This document shows positions 6,527-15,694 of a DNA stretch of 19,567 nt, in pieces. Origin of the DNA: Firmicutes bacterium UBA7523 (lineage in GTDB: Bacteria; Bacillota; Dethiobacteria; Dethiobacterales; Dethiobacteraceae); contig DLMZ01000057.1 in the NCBI GenBank assembly GCA_002479415.1, positions 500 to 20,066 of the forward strand, in the 5' to 3' direction. Position numbers and translations under genes: made by a program. Under the pieces are notes generated by a model. The model saw only the letters and a program-made list of their open reading frames with translations. It ran no database searches and had not been told where the DNA came from. The first letter of the stretch is position 1; every line of letters starts with the position of its first letter.

Positions 6527-9500
6527 TCAACCCTCCCAAAACAGCAGTCCCAGTTCAGGGTTCTCATCAGCAAGTTGCAAAAGCTTTTGCTTCAAGTCTT
6601 CCGCATTTCTGTCGCGAAGTTTTTCTTTTATTTGCGGCGCGATTGTCCCTTTGTATTGGCTCTTTATAAATTCCGTGATATCAGGACGAAGCGGCCATTT
6701 ATTCGGCTGATTTCCGTTCTGGCTACGCAAAAATTCAAGCAATGACGCAAGACTGATATCAAATTTCTTATACCGTGTGGGTATGACATCGGTCATAAGA
6801 GTCTTTTGACAATCGGCGATGCTTGCCGCTTTAACCTCTTTCAGAATCTCAAGCATATCCGCAAGTTTAGTTGCGGAAAATGTTTCAGGTTGCTCAATAG
6901 CTCTGAGTAGGTCTGTGGTATCGGGGTGGCGGCCAAAAACATACCTTGCCGGCATACCGTTGTTCATAGCCCATTCAGCAGGTGTTCCTGTGCCGGAAAT
7001 GCGTGTCCATTCACCTTTTATTTTTAGGACAACTGACTGTTTCGCAAATTCTTCGATTTTCACATGCAGGTTATCCATAAAGGTTGTTTCATCTAAGCCG
7101 AATCCGCCGAGCATCGAATTCAGTATGCTGAGCAGATCTGTATCTTCAATAGACACGCCATTCAACCGAGATTTTAAAATCAACAGCGATTCGGACTTCT
7201 TATGGTCAAAGAACAGCCTTTTTATTAACTCAAAGCTCTGCTGTAAGGCGAGTTTTATATCCTGTGCCGAACCCCCTGATTGTATAGCCGAAAGGAAACC
7301 GCCTAATATCGGATATACAGATTCAATCAAGTGTTTCGGCAAATGGTTTGTTTCGGTTACTGCAGTTTTGAGCGCGGCAAAAACGCTCTTATAAGGCACA
7401 AATTCCGCAAAGCCGCACAAGGGCTTTGCGAGTTCGATAACTTCATACTCACAGGCCATATCGTCAATTTCGCGGGTGATATCAGCCTGTTTCCACAGCC
7501 AACCGGCCGTTTCTTGACAATGGTCAAGGATAGCGCGGCAATACCCATGAGAGACATCACCGATAGACTTCGCCAGTGTTGATAGGGACGGATTCTCTTT
7601 ATCGACATATATTTCAAAAGCACTTACGAAGTTCTCAGTCTTTATATAATCGGCGATTGCCCCCACTATATCTGGGTTGTTTGTGATTATCTCACCTGCT
7701 TCCTTGACGGCATTAACTCTTTCTTCAACCTTGCCCTTGCTGCTTGTCGTAAATGCCGTGCAAACATCATTTAGGATGGTCTCAATATCATCTGCCTTCG
7801 GGTCATTTGCGGCGCGAACATACTCCGGCAAGACCCAAAGCGGAACTCTTGCGGAAATAGCCTCAACACGACCTTGAATCTGGCTCAGAACGCTTTCAAC
7901 CGTTGCGTCAGCAATTGGCGTAGCTCCAAAAATTATCGGTGCCTTCTCAATGAACTTTTTTTCTTCTTTGGAGAGGCGACATATCAGTTTTTCTTTATTG
8001 CCAAGTTTATTGCCGCCGTCATCTTTGACCACGGATTCGATAATCTCCTTGAGAGTTTTAACATCGAGCGGCTGGGTTAATTGCCCATTTGTCCATTGGT
8101 AGTTCTTCTGCAAGATATCGCGCAAACAGAAGCCTAAAGCAAATGCCGAGAGAGCATTGTAGCGCAGGCCATATGGCGCACGCTTGAGTTCGAGGTACAC
8201 AACACGTATAGATTGCTGACCACCTCTTCCTACCGTGTTTGAAAACTTCTTCTCAAACACGGCATGAATTGCCGCAAGCGGGTGATCTGGGTTTTGTGCG
8301 AACCAATTAGGGTCGTCGGTTACGCCGCTTTTTTTCAATGTATTGACCAATTGCCCAATCGGACCCGAAGTGGCGTTAAATAACATACCCGCTTCAGCGT
8401 AGGCCTGCAGAGAGCTGTTCCCAAAATGCGGATCCTGGAAGCCAAGGTGATCAATGCTAAACCTCAGCGTTTTGCGGACATAGTTGGTAATCAGTTCCTT
8501 AAACTGATTCCAGCTTGTGTCTGAGGTCTCTATTGTTCCGTTGAGATAGCGATGAACGCGGATAACCGCATCGTTCTTTTGAAGTTCTTTGAACCAGTCA
8601 TTTTCAATACCGTCAAGTGCGTCGCGAATTTGCTTCTTTGCTGCAGTATCGTTCTCCGTCATATACTGGGCATACTGGCGGATGTACTCGCCCCAAAGAT
8701 TTTTATTGCTATGGCAGAATGACAGCTGCGGGAAAGTAAACATCAAAATACGGTGGTCGTTAAGCTGTCGCAGGATGCTGTCAATTTTCTGCGGGATTTG
8801 TAACTGCTCAGCGTGGTCTCTGGCAACGACAAACCACAGGCATACCGAACCATCATCTTTGTTAATCTTCGCAGTGTATCTGTCACGGGTTGCCTGATTG
8901 ATGTTCGTCAGGGTTGTGTGGCTTGCATCCGAAACACGAATGTCAAACCTGCTGGAACTATACTTGCGGTAGTTCTTGGTATGCTCTTCAAGTTTTGCTT
9001 CAGCTTTTTCGTGTAGCAACTCGTGGAATTTATCCCTGTATTTCTCGATGTCTTCCGGTTTCACGGTCGAAATTGTAAACAAGGATATGTTCCCATTAGT
9101 GACGGAGAAACAGTGTTTCTTTTCTAACTCCTCAACGATACCGCGAGGATCGGCGATTGTGCCATCGCCCTTAAACGACAGTTCTATGTTCTCCATGGTC
9201 GGTTTCAGTCTGTCGTGGCCGCCGGGCGCAAGTTTATCAAGGAGGCAGAAAAGCAATACCGCTTTCAAGATGCGTAGCTCCGACGCGTCTTCCGCTTGGT
9301 TTTGGAACACACGGTTGCGAGCTTGCTTATAAAACGCACCGATGCCGGAAATTTCACTGTCTAGACCTGCATCTTTACGGTTACCAACAAAAAACTGCCA
9401 CAAATAGTCAACTGTTAAGAACTGCTTGCTTGCTACTTCCGGACCGCCGGCATCAATAAAATCTTGGAATTCTGTACCGTCTGCGCCACCTTTGAGGTAC

Positions 9501-10687
9501 TCGAAGAAGCTCCGTTGATTCGACTTCGCTTGCTCTGATAAATGCTTTAGTAAGAACGCCGCCATAGGATGAATCGGCAGAATCTCATAGAAACTGTCGC
9601 GAGTGGGGTCATCAGTGCCGTTGAATTTGGAGACGAGTGAAGATACAGAATCCCATAAGTCGTCTTTTGTCTTTTTCCATTCGTCAGCACGTTCTTTAAC
9701 ACCCTTCATTGCGTGTTTGGCAAGGCGGAACGCCGTGTCATTTGGCATTTGAAGTTTGCGGAAATAGAAGCGGTCATGAGCATATTTGTATCTTTGCGAA
9801 CCTTCGGCGAAGTACATTGATAATTCCATATGCGTTACTGGCACAAGGAAAAAGCGGTTTACGCCCGGCGACTCTGTTATGTCCTCGAAAGTTTTTAGCT
9901 TTTCCTTGTTTGCCTCGACAAATGGGTGAAACTCATCAAAGAGGTAAACAATACTATGGTAATTATTAGCTTGAAGAATTGCTTTAATCCATTTCCGGAA
10001 TGCTGTTACATCAAACGGTATATAGATGCTGTCCTCACGAAAAACGCGCTCAACATCGGCAAGAAGCTTAGGCGAATCCGCATGGTTATTGAGTGCATTC
10101 ACAAGTTGTTCTGTTGTCTTAATGTTTGCACTAAGGTACCTGAGCTGGTTTTGAATAGTATCACGAGCCTTGAAGAAGTTTTCACCCTCGCGTTTAACGC
10201 GCTCAACAGCCACATCGAGCATTGACAGTGCTGGGACTTCTAACCCGCGCTCAGTCAGTGCGGAAATAATACCTTGCTCCAAACGAACGAGTAAGTCTAC
10301 ATCTGCTCCCACATTTGAGGAGTTGTAGTCGTAGACGACAAGTGTTCCCTCAGTGCGACGGTCGAAGAGGTCTTTTTCAAGGCTGTCGCGGTCTGACAAA
10401 CCATTTGAGGCGTGTTCATCGAGCCATTGACGGACGCGGATCTCATCGTCCATAAACAGCTTCTGTATGACAAGAGTGGCATTGGTCTTACCTGTGCCGA
10501 GATTTCCGATTATCCAAATCGATTTAGGACCGGAGCCGAGAACCGACAGGAGTGTTTTGCAGATGTCCTCGAAATCAGTATGCGGATAGAAATCGAGCCA
10601 CCGATCAGGCGTCTTGTTTATTTCTGCGGCTGTCATTATCGGGCAATAATCGTCCGCGACGGTGAAAAAGTCTGAATAGTGTCTCAT
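6527..10687 (-). CDS. brxC: BrxC/PglY-like large P-loop ATPase
   Basis: At 1386 residues this has the usual size of BrxC/PglY, the large ATPase of BREX that pairs with PglZ. Walker A is GNLGTGKT at 61-68, and a Walker B-type strand SIVYLFDEFHPF lies at 245-256. The conserved N-terminal layout is as expected: a DFFTVADDY start, then an FYPHTDFEDICKTLLSVL helix before the P-loop. The remainder is long, helical and without catalytic motifs that I can name; a FKGDGTIADPRGIVEELE stretch around 530 and the segment SFCHSNKNLWGEYIRQYAQY around 670 resemble the middle regions of this family. The start ATG follows a GGGGGAATAG site, 4 nt after the brxP stop. It is the largest gene of the run and shows no sign of damage. 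Confidence 0.85.
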   Translation of the reverse strand: MRHYSDFFTVADDYCPIMTAAEINKTPDRWLDFYPHTDFEDICKTLLSVLGSGPKSIWIIGNLGTGKTNATLVIQKLFMDDEIRVRQWLDEHASNGLSDRDSLEKDLFDRRTEGTLVVYDYNSSNVGADVDLLVRLEQGIISALTERGLEVPALSMLDVAVERVKREGENFFKARDTIQNQLRYLSANIKTTEQLVNALNNHADSPKLLADVERVFREDSIYIPFDVTAFRKWIKAILQANNYHSIVYLFDEFHPFVEANKEKLKTFEDITESPGVNRFFLVPVTHMELSMYFAEGSQRYKYAHDRFYFRKLQMPNDTAFRLAKHAMKGVKERADEWKKTKDDLWDSVSSLVSKFNGTDDPTRDSFYEILPIHPMAAFLLKHLSEQAKSNQRSFFEYLKGGADGTEFQDFIDAGGPEVASKQFLTVDYLWQFFVGNRKDAGLDSEISGIGAFYKQARNRVFQNQAEDASELRILKAVLLFCLLDKLAPGGHDRLKPTMENIELSFKGDGTIADPRGIVEELEKKHCFSVTNGNISLFTISTVKPEDIEKYRDKFHELLHEKAEAKLEEHTKNYRKYSSSRFDIRVSDASHTTLTNINQATRDRYTAKINKDDGSVCLWFVVARDHAEQLQIPQKIDSILRQLNDHRILMFTFPQLSFCHSNKNLWGEYIRQYAQYMTENDTAAKKQIRDALDGIENDWFKELQKNDAVIRVHRYLNGTIETSDTSWNQFKELITNYVRKTLRFSIDHLGFQDPHFGNSSLQAYAEAGMLFNATSGPIGQLVNTLKKSGVTDDPNWFAQNPDHPLAAIHAVFEKKFSNTVGRGGQQSIRVVYLELKRAPYGLRYNALSAFALGFCLRDILQKNYQWTNGQLTQPLDVKTLKEIIESVVKDDGGNKLGNKEKLICRLSKEEKKFIEKAPIIFGATPIADATVESVLSQIQGRVEAISARVPLWVLPEYVRAANDPKADDIETILNDVCTAFTTSSKGKVEERVNAVKEAGEIITNNPDIVGAIADYIKTENFVSAFEIYVDKENPSLSTLAKSIGDVSHGYCRAILDHCQETAGWLWKQADITREIDDMACEYEVIELAKPLCGFAEFVPYKSVFAALKTAVTETNHLPKHLIESVYPILGGFLSAIQSGGSAQDIKLALQQSFELIKRLFFDHKKSESLLILKSRLNGVSIEDTDLLSILNSMLGGFGLDETTFMDNLHVKIEEFAKQSVVLKIKGEWTRISGTGTPAEWAMNNGMPARYVFGRHPDTTDLLRAIEQPETFSATKLADMLEILKEVKAASIADCQKTLMTDVIPTRYKKFDISLASLLEFLRSQNGNQPNKWPLRPDITEFIKSQYKGTIAPQIKEKLRDRNAEDLKQKLLQLADENPELGLLFWEG

Positions 10688-10691
10688 CTTA

Positions 10692-13079
10692 CTATTCCCC
10701 CAGTACTAAGTTAATAATATCTTCCAGCGTGTGTTTTTGTGGGTAAACTTCTAATCCGTCATTACCGTGGGTAAACGTCGTAGAGATATAATCGGGATAA
10801 CGGGTACGCAAGCCCTCGCATTGTCTCTTGAACGTATCGGGCGTAATGCCGAACGCCACGAGCGGAGAAACAAAGGTAGAATCCACGTCAGCCGTGAGCA
10901 GTTCACGCACCGTGAAACTCCCACGCTCGGCAAGGTCGGCGATAAGGTATAAACCGTAGAGAATGGTCAGCGACTCCACGTCCTTTGCCTTGCGGGTTAA
11001 AGTTTTCATTGTGTTTCCTTTGTACTCGGTCGCAACCACTCCGTCAGATTCTCCCAACGGAGAATTCTTTAACATATTTTTCAGTGATTGCAACCCCCCA
11101 TCTACCACCGAATCGGTCAATGTTGGATTGTTTTCCCTTAAATTTCCTTCAAGCTGTTCTAGGGTATTAACTTGGTCAATGGTCGTTGAAGTCACGTACC
11201 AATTCACAAGAACTGAGTTGTTCGATAAGCCCATCCAAATGAAGTCCCACCCCAATGAGTACCGAACACCATATTTTTCAAACATAGAAACTAGTTTTGT
11301 CGGTGTATGCCCATCCGAATTTGTCAAAAGAGCTTCTTTGAACCAATTCCGAGCAGCCTGAACCATGTTCTTGCCAAGCGGATGCCCCTCATACCAAGGG
11401 AAAAACATGTCCTTCAATTCGACTAAGGCAGAAACATAAGCCTCTTGCAAGCCGAATTTCTTGTAGGAATGGATTTTCACCATCTTTGATTGTGTTTTTT
11501 CTGGCTCTCTCATAGAAAAATACCTCCAACATGAATTATCAATATCATAACAGTTACGGCACTTGATGCATTTGTTTCCATCAATTTTTAGTTTCCCGTT
11601 CTTGACAGTTATCGCACCATGTACACATTCGGCTTCGCAACAACGACACGCAACACAGGCTGAAACTTTTTTTAAGAACGAGCGAATCAATGGTAACATC
11701 ACGGTTTTCTCGTTGTCTGAAGAGAATTCGAATGTTGCAATGCCACCGCCCGTATATGGGGATTTATATGTCATTGGTATTCCTCTATCAATAGAGTGTG
11801 GAAGTTTTAAAAGCTGCTGCTCGGCATTACGCTCTTTGACAACCGTACCAATCGTTTTAATCCACTCGTAAAATCTTTCCTTTGAAAAGCCCGGATTTTG
11901 AAATTTGACCGTCAAGTCATCAGCGCTTTCGAGTGTGCTAACGATTGGTTCTCGCAAGATCGTGCCGCTTTTCCGAGCCTGCCAACCGTCACTCAAAAAC
12001 GCAAATCTATCGTCAGCATTGTTGAAAGACTTAGAACTCGTTTGTATAATGACGTCGCAATAGTGCTTTACTTCGCGCGGATACATTTTGCCAATAAGCG
12101 CAATGTGGCTAGCTGCCGATTCCGGACACATCAAACAACCCACGCGGGCCAAGCCCTTTTTGTAGGCGCAATTAACAATAAGGTCATTGGCGAAGATATA
12201 CAGCCACAACTCATGCGCGCCCCAATCAAGAATCGGCATACGGTTCATCTGTGAGGCGTTCTTTGCACCGTCCGTGGCGTCTTCGTAAAACGAACGGCTG
12301 TAGCTCTCATCGCCACGAACGCCGACAAACGCCATAACCTTTATAGCGGACTTACGCAGTTTCTTTTTAAGGTACATCAGCGCGGGGGTACTTTTATGCA
12401 CCGAACAGCACCACCGAATTGTACGCGACGGTGGGGCAAAGACCCTCCAGTTTTCAAGCGCGGACGTTTCCGCTTTGGCGGTGATAAACTCGCGCTCTGG
12501 GTAGCGGGTCTTAATCTCTTCCCAAACCTTATAGGTATCCGGCAGTTCCATATCGGTGTCGGAAAAAACAACCGGCACGGAAAGAGGCAACACCCTATGG
12601 CAGATATCGAGCAAGGCTACGGAATCCTTGCCACCCGAAAATGCGATGTAAGCGATATCACAACGCTTTATGCTCTCATCATAAAGTTCCTTAGTTCGAC
12701 GTTTTGCATCGGCGACAACGATATCCATTATTTTGGCGTTTGCCGCCATCATTGCATCCACGTCCACCGGATCAAGCTTCATCTTGCCATCAAAGAAGGT
12801 TTGTATGTTCAGCGGTCTGCCATATTGTGTATTATTAAGCTGCGCTACTTTGCGCCCGCAGGGTTCGCCCTTCTCGTCAACGTCTGCAATTAGATATGTA
12901 TTCTTCATACCCCACATCAGCGGGCGGGTCTCGTGTCGGTCGTATTCAAAATAACGCCCAAGCCCAGTGAGCGAGAGCTCCGGAGCGAATACGGGACGTA
13001 TTTCACTCGCCACATATTTTCCGGTCTGTGTGGTAAGCAGGTAACCGCGCGTTTTTTTATCAAAGACATATGAGTACAC
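10692..13079 (-). CDS. brxP: BrxP: PAPS reductase, two 4Fe-4S motifs, DUF4007-like domain
   Basis: This multidomain protein (795 residues) replaces PglX in type 4 BREX. Residues 140-330 are an ATP-pyrophosphatase/PAPS-reductase fold with the P-loop SGGKDS at 148-153. A cysteine pair C224-C225 (IRWCCSVHK) and C315/C318 (GCLMC) follow the CC...CxxC layout that holds a 4Fe-4S cluster in APS reductases and in DndC-like enzymes. Residues 475-517 hold two ferredoxin motifs, C475-x2-C478-x2-C481-x3-C485 and C504-x2-C507-x2-C510-x6-C517. Residues 530-795 resemble DUF4007 (HPLGKNMVQAARNWF, then SLGWDFIWMGLSNNSVLVNW), a domain linked to sulfur-based defence. The start is GTG 13079, directly after the TAA of the upstream gene, with GGGGAGGT about 10 nt upstream. 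The inferred role is ATP activation of DNA and sulfur insertion, with sulfur from the linked desulfurase. Confidence 0.88.
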   Translation of the reverse strand: MYSYVFDKKTRGYLLTTQTGKYVASEIRPVFAPELSLTGLGRYFEYDRHETRPLMWGMKNTYLIADVDEKGEPCGRKVAQLNNTQYGRPLNIQTFFDGKMKLDPVDVDAMMAANAKIMDIVVADAKRRTKELYDESIKRCDIAYIAFSGGKDSVALLDICHRVLPLSVPVVFSDTDMELPDTYKVWEEIKTRYPEREFITAKAETSALENWRVFAPPSRTIRWCCSVHKSTPALMYLKKKLRKSAIKVMAFVGVRGDESYSRSFYEDATDGAKNASQMNRMPILDWGAHELWLYIFANDLIVNCAYKKGLARVGCLMCPESAASHIALIGKMYPREVKHYCDVIIQTSSKSFNNADDRFAFLSDGWQARKSGTILREPIVSTLESADDLTVKFQNPGFSKERFYEWIKTIGTVVKERNAEQQLLKLPHSIDRGIPMTYKSPYTGGGIATFEFSSDNEKTVMLPLIRSFLKKVSACVACRCCEAECVHGAITVKNGKLKIDGNKCIKCRNCYDIDNSCWRYFSMREPEKTQSKMVKIHSYKKFGLQEAYVSALVELKDMFFPWYEGHPLGKNMVQAARNWFKEALLTNSDGHTPTKLVSMFEKYGVRYSLGWDFIWMGLSNNSVLVNWYVTSTTIDQVNTLEQLEGNLRENNPTLTDSVVDGGLQSLKNMLKNSPLGESDGVVATEYKGNTMKTLTRKAKDVESLTILYGLYLIADLAERGSFTVRELLTADVDSTFVSPLVAFGITPDTFKRQCEGLRTRYPDYISTTFTHGNDGLEVYPQKHTLEDIINLVLGE

Positions 13080-14606
13080 TTAGTTTGCTACCTCCCCAAA
13101 AATATTGTATTTCCACTCTCGGCGAGGTTCTGCTTTATAGAATGCGGCTATAAGCCGCCTATAAGTATCCCAATCAGGCAGATTATATTCCGCCTTGAAA
13201 TTTACGCCCAGTTTAAGTGAAAGTGTAGTATGCAGAGCATCTTGCGTCGGATCAAGCCCGATGTCGCTAAGCCGCTCCAAGGCCTCGGCAAGCACCTCTG
13301 AAAAGTTCTCCGGCAAGCCGAGCGCATCAAATGTCTGGTAACAGACGCTGTCGTTAATTTCGACGCGAATCAATTCGTCAACGGCGCAATGTCTGATTAT
13401 CTTGCCAAGTAAGTCGGTCGAGAACGCACAGAATTTAGTGTGCAAATCGTCCTCATTACACGAGCCGTAATACTCCTCGGTAATAACGGATACGATTTTT
13501 GCAGAGACTTCCTTAAATGTACTCCAAACCGCGCCATTGCTGTAACGCGCTATTCTGTTGCCAATATGCGGGGCTTGAACGCAACGGACGCCGCTCTTGC
13601 CAATTTGCTCGTAGAAACTCTCGAAATCTTCCGCATTCCGTATGCAGTTTGGATTAACTTTTTCCTCGTACAGCTTATAAAATTCAGGGATTTCAAAGCA
13701 ACCATACTCTTCAAGATAACTGTCGGCAAAATCGATGATGTCTTTGCGAGTTGCAGCATCGGCAACTATGTCAAGCAAGAAGTAGATACCATCATCTCTG
13801 CGGAACATTATGCGCTTAAGCGCAGACTGCATACGCTCGTCAATTTCCACGCCGGAGGCGCTTGAAAGCAGATTGATATAGGTCGTGTCAAAGCGAAAAC
13901 CCGAAGCATAGTTCTTGTTTAATGCATTAACCACAGCATCGGGAACATTTGATGCAGAGATAGCTGCCAAATTTACGTTAAGCAGCTCAGGGTAGTTCTC
14001 ATTGATAAATTCTTTCAGCATACGCAAGGAGCGAAGATACCCACGCGCCGAGCCCGAGGGATTGTTGGTTTGGGTTGGGTTATCTGTATAGAAACTCTCA
14101 ATCGCGTCATACGCCCTTTGCAGACCGTCATCAGCAGTCAAAGCTTCCTCAAGCGTTATACCAAACCTGTTGTTGTATAAATAATAGGCATCGGAATAGT
14201 GCATCGTAACTGTTCCATTGCTCCAATCGGGGTTGTGCGCGGTGAGCCACGCACGAAAAGCATCGCGGACGGTCTGCTGAGCAAAACGTGCGGAGTCGTC
14301 CTTATTTATATTCATTGGTCGCATTCCTCCCGCGCTTTGTTTCGGAACATATGTGATATTCACATCGTTAAGATCAACACCGTAAAACTCACAGAGTCTA
14401 CCTATTGCGAACACCAAATTCTTGATGCTGAGGTTAACGTTTATCCAATAGCCATTAGAAAGTTGTCGCGCAGAAAATTTCGGCTTTTCTTTTAGCAATA
14501 ATTCGCGTTCTCCCTTTAGTGATAAATGCTCATGCGATATAATTCTATTGCTTTCGGCTTGCTTTGTAGAAAAAACTCTGTCAACGCAACAAGAACATCT
14601 CGCCAA
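13080..14606 (-). CDS. Unrecognised first BREX-operon protein, main open frame
   Basis: The 508-codon frame opens with a TTG that has no supporting ribosome site, and its first 20 or so residues (MARCSCCVDRVF) look like an out-of-frame shadow. The family-like sequence begins near NRIISHEHLSLKGERELL and goes on with a LSNGYWINVNLSIKNL segment and a GRLCEFYGVD helix. That pattern completes the module begun in the upstream fragment at 14516-14794. Residues 113-200 (VRDAFRAWLTAH to YLRSLRMLKEFI) resemble the SAM-like core-binding helices found ahead of effector domains in restriction-type proteins. The C-terminal 300 residues have no motif that I recognise. I read the real gene as 14794-13080 with one frame change. 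It abuts brxP (TAAGTG). Function unknown; specificity or regulation is only a guess. Confidence 0.7.
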   Translation of the reverse strand: MARCSCCVDRVFSTKQAESNRIISHEHLSLKGERELLLKEKPKFSARQLSNGYWINVNLSIKNLVFAIGRLCEFYGVDLNDVNITYVPKQSAGGMRPMNINKDDSARFAQQTVRDAFRAWLTAHNPDWSNGTVTMHYSDAYYLYNNRFGITLEEALTADDGLQRAYDAIESFYTDNPTQTNNPSGSARGYLRSLRMLKEFINENYPELLNVNLAAISASNVPDAVVNALNKNYASGFRFDTTYINLLSSASGVEIDERMQSALKRIMFRRDDGIYFLLDIVADAATRKDIIDFADSYLEEYGCFEIPEFYKLYEEKVNPNCIRNAEDFESFYEQIGKSGVRCVQAPHIGNRIARYSNGAVWSTFKEVSAKIVSVITEEYYGSCNEDDLHTKFCAFSTDLLGKIIRHCAVDELIRVEINDSVCYQTFDALGLPENFSEVLAEALERLSDIGLDPTQDALHTTLSLKLGVNFKAEYNLPDWDTYRRLIAAFYKAEPRREWKYNIFGEVAN

Positions 14607-14794
14607 TTAAAGACGTTGAAATTGTTTCCCTCAACGATGCAAGTTACAGGGTCACAACCAGTGCAAAATTCCGGATGAGCAAAATCGACATGTTGCGGCT
14701 CTACGGTAAGCTGTCGCGGTATTTTTTTTGTTGTTTGAGATGTTAAGTCAATATCGACTCTTTGGTCATTCCTTACAGGATCCTTCTTGTTCAC
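14516..14794 (-). pseudogene. 5' part of the first BREX gene, out of frame
   Basis: GTG 14794 opens 92 codons starting MNKKDPVRNDQRVD. A FCTGCDPVTC cysteine cluster lies at residues 43-52. Then comes GNNFNVFNWRDVLVALTEFF, the usual beginning of a small module (V-x-G-x3-V-x-N/S-W-x-D-V-L) seen in many restriction-associated proteins. The frame ends at a TAA after SIYH, while the second half of the same module sits in the next frame, from about 14550 down. Joining needs a -1 change of frame, as if one base were missing. A run of six T residues on the minus strand (14570-14575) is the only homopolymer in the overlap. This could be a true mutation, a sequencing error or slippage. An AGGCG lies too close to the GTG to be a good site, so the start itself is uncertain. 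Confidence 0.6.
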
Positions 14795-14843
14795 CGCCTA
14801 TTTATTCCAACTGTTGCGTATAGTTCTATGTCTTTGCGCCTTG

Positions 14844-15445
14844 TTATAGTTCGCTCATCATCATTCTGTAATGCTGCCCCTGCTCGAGCGTATCAAAAAT
14901 CAGCTTGAACACCTCTTTACACTGTGTGGCTTTCGTGCAGTCGTCCACATAGTGGAGACCGTCACTTATTCCGATGGACTGTGCAGTGATATACGACAGC
15001 ATCACTGAAGCCAGGTGGTATCTTGAATAATCCGCTTTTTCCGTCAGCGAATACATCTACAAATTTACCTTGTTGTCCTCAAGAATCCGTTCCTGATGTC
15101 CACACGTCGTAACCGCACAGCTGCATGACTAAAAGGAAACGCAATGATAACGGCACAACTAGTTGTATGTGATTTCCTTATGAAAAGAGACATTATGAGT
15201 CAGAATAAAAAACTGCTTTATGTAATCGCCCTGGACACGTTTTTCCAGATAGTCAGCGTTGTTGAAGCAGATTTCAATCATTTCACGAACTATTGTACTG
15301 ACAATAAATAATGCGCTGCTGTCCATGCTGGAAACGGGGGGTCGTCAATTATAACAATCTTGTCTTTACCAATATCGCTGTCGTTGAAACTTCCTCGAAC
15401 TAGGTGATAAAAATACAGGAAAGCTATAAAGTTACGTTCGCCTAA
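14844..15445 (-). pseudogene. Decayed 3' part of an AAA_13-type ATPase gene
   Basis: Pieces of one protein can be read in order across all three frames. First comes LGERNFIAFLYFYHLVRG, a signature-type motif, then DIGKDKIVIIDDP, the Walker B. After a change of frame at a six-C run (around 15338-15343) the text goes on with SSMDSSALFIVSTIVREMIE and GDYIKQFFILTHNVSFHKE. A TAG follows, then a jump from HCVSF to MQLCGYD that skips sequence expected in such proteins. The last piece is the 70-codon frame 14844-15056 with YHLASVMLSYITAQSIGISD. These are hallmarks of the AAA_13 family, which includes RloC/PrrC-like anticodon nucleases and other defence ATPases. The N-terminal P-loop half is absent. 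It is on the same strand as, and directly upstream of, the BREX run. Confidence 0.75.
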
Positions 15446-15482
15446 TCACTACCTAAGCCCATACGCAAAACATGGAAATAAG

Positions 15483-15653
15483 CTATTTATATTTTTGTCG
15501 GTCATCTTTTGGTTTCTCTGCATTTTCAGGGATTACCCATGCCTTACCAAAACGTGTCGCTCCGGAAATTCTACCCTTTGCACAGAGCAACTGAACTTGC
15601 CTTGGAGTTATGTTCCACTTTAAAGCAGCCTCTTTAGCGGTCATGTCTTTCAT
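15483..15653 (-). CDS. Small helix-turn-helix DNA-binding protein
   Basis: This 56-residue gene begins MKDMTAKEAALKWNITPRQV. Residues 4-27 form a classic helix-turn-helix (TAKEAALKWNIT, then PRQVQLLCAKGRI). It is followed by the wing-like GATRFGKAWVIPENAEKPKD, a pattern typical of MerR/excisionase-like single-domain proteins in clostridial mobile elements. The ATG at 15653 has GAGGGG about 9 nt upstream; a second ATG lies three codons in. A good promoter with an overlapping inverted repeat lies 42-70 nt upstream. Its position just ahead of the defence genes, on the same strand, suggests a local regulator that may also control itself, but an unlinked cargo gene is possible. Confidence 0.85.
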   Translation of the reverse strand: MKDMTAKEAALKWNITPRQVQLLCAKGRISGATRFGKAWVIPENAEKPKDDRQKYK

Positions 15654-15694
15654 AGCTATAATCCCCTCATAAATAAATGGGTACTTTTGCTGTT

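Noticed and set aside
6819..7394. Plus-strand open frame of 191 codons
   Set aside because: It is a mirror of the intact brxC gene. The composition is serine- and leucine-rich, as expected of an antisense frame.
14606..14606. TTG at 14606 as the true start of the first operon gene
   Set aside because: It has no ribosome binding site, and the first 20 residues do not resemble the module, which begins in the other frame from 14794.
1467..14794. Classical Dnd operon or type 1 BREX
   Set aside because: No DndB, DndD or DndE and no PglX methylase are present. PglZ, the BrxC-like ATPase and BrxL with a PAPS-reductase protein fit type 4 BREX better.
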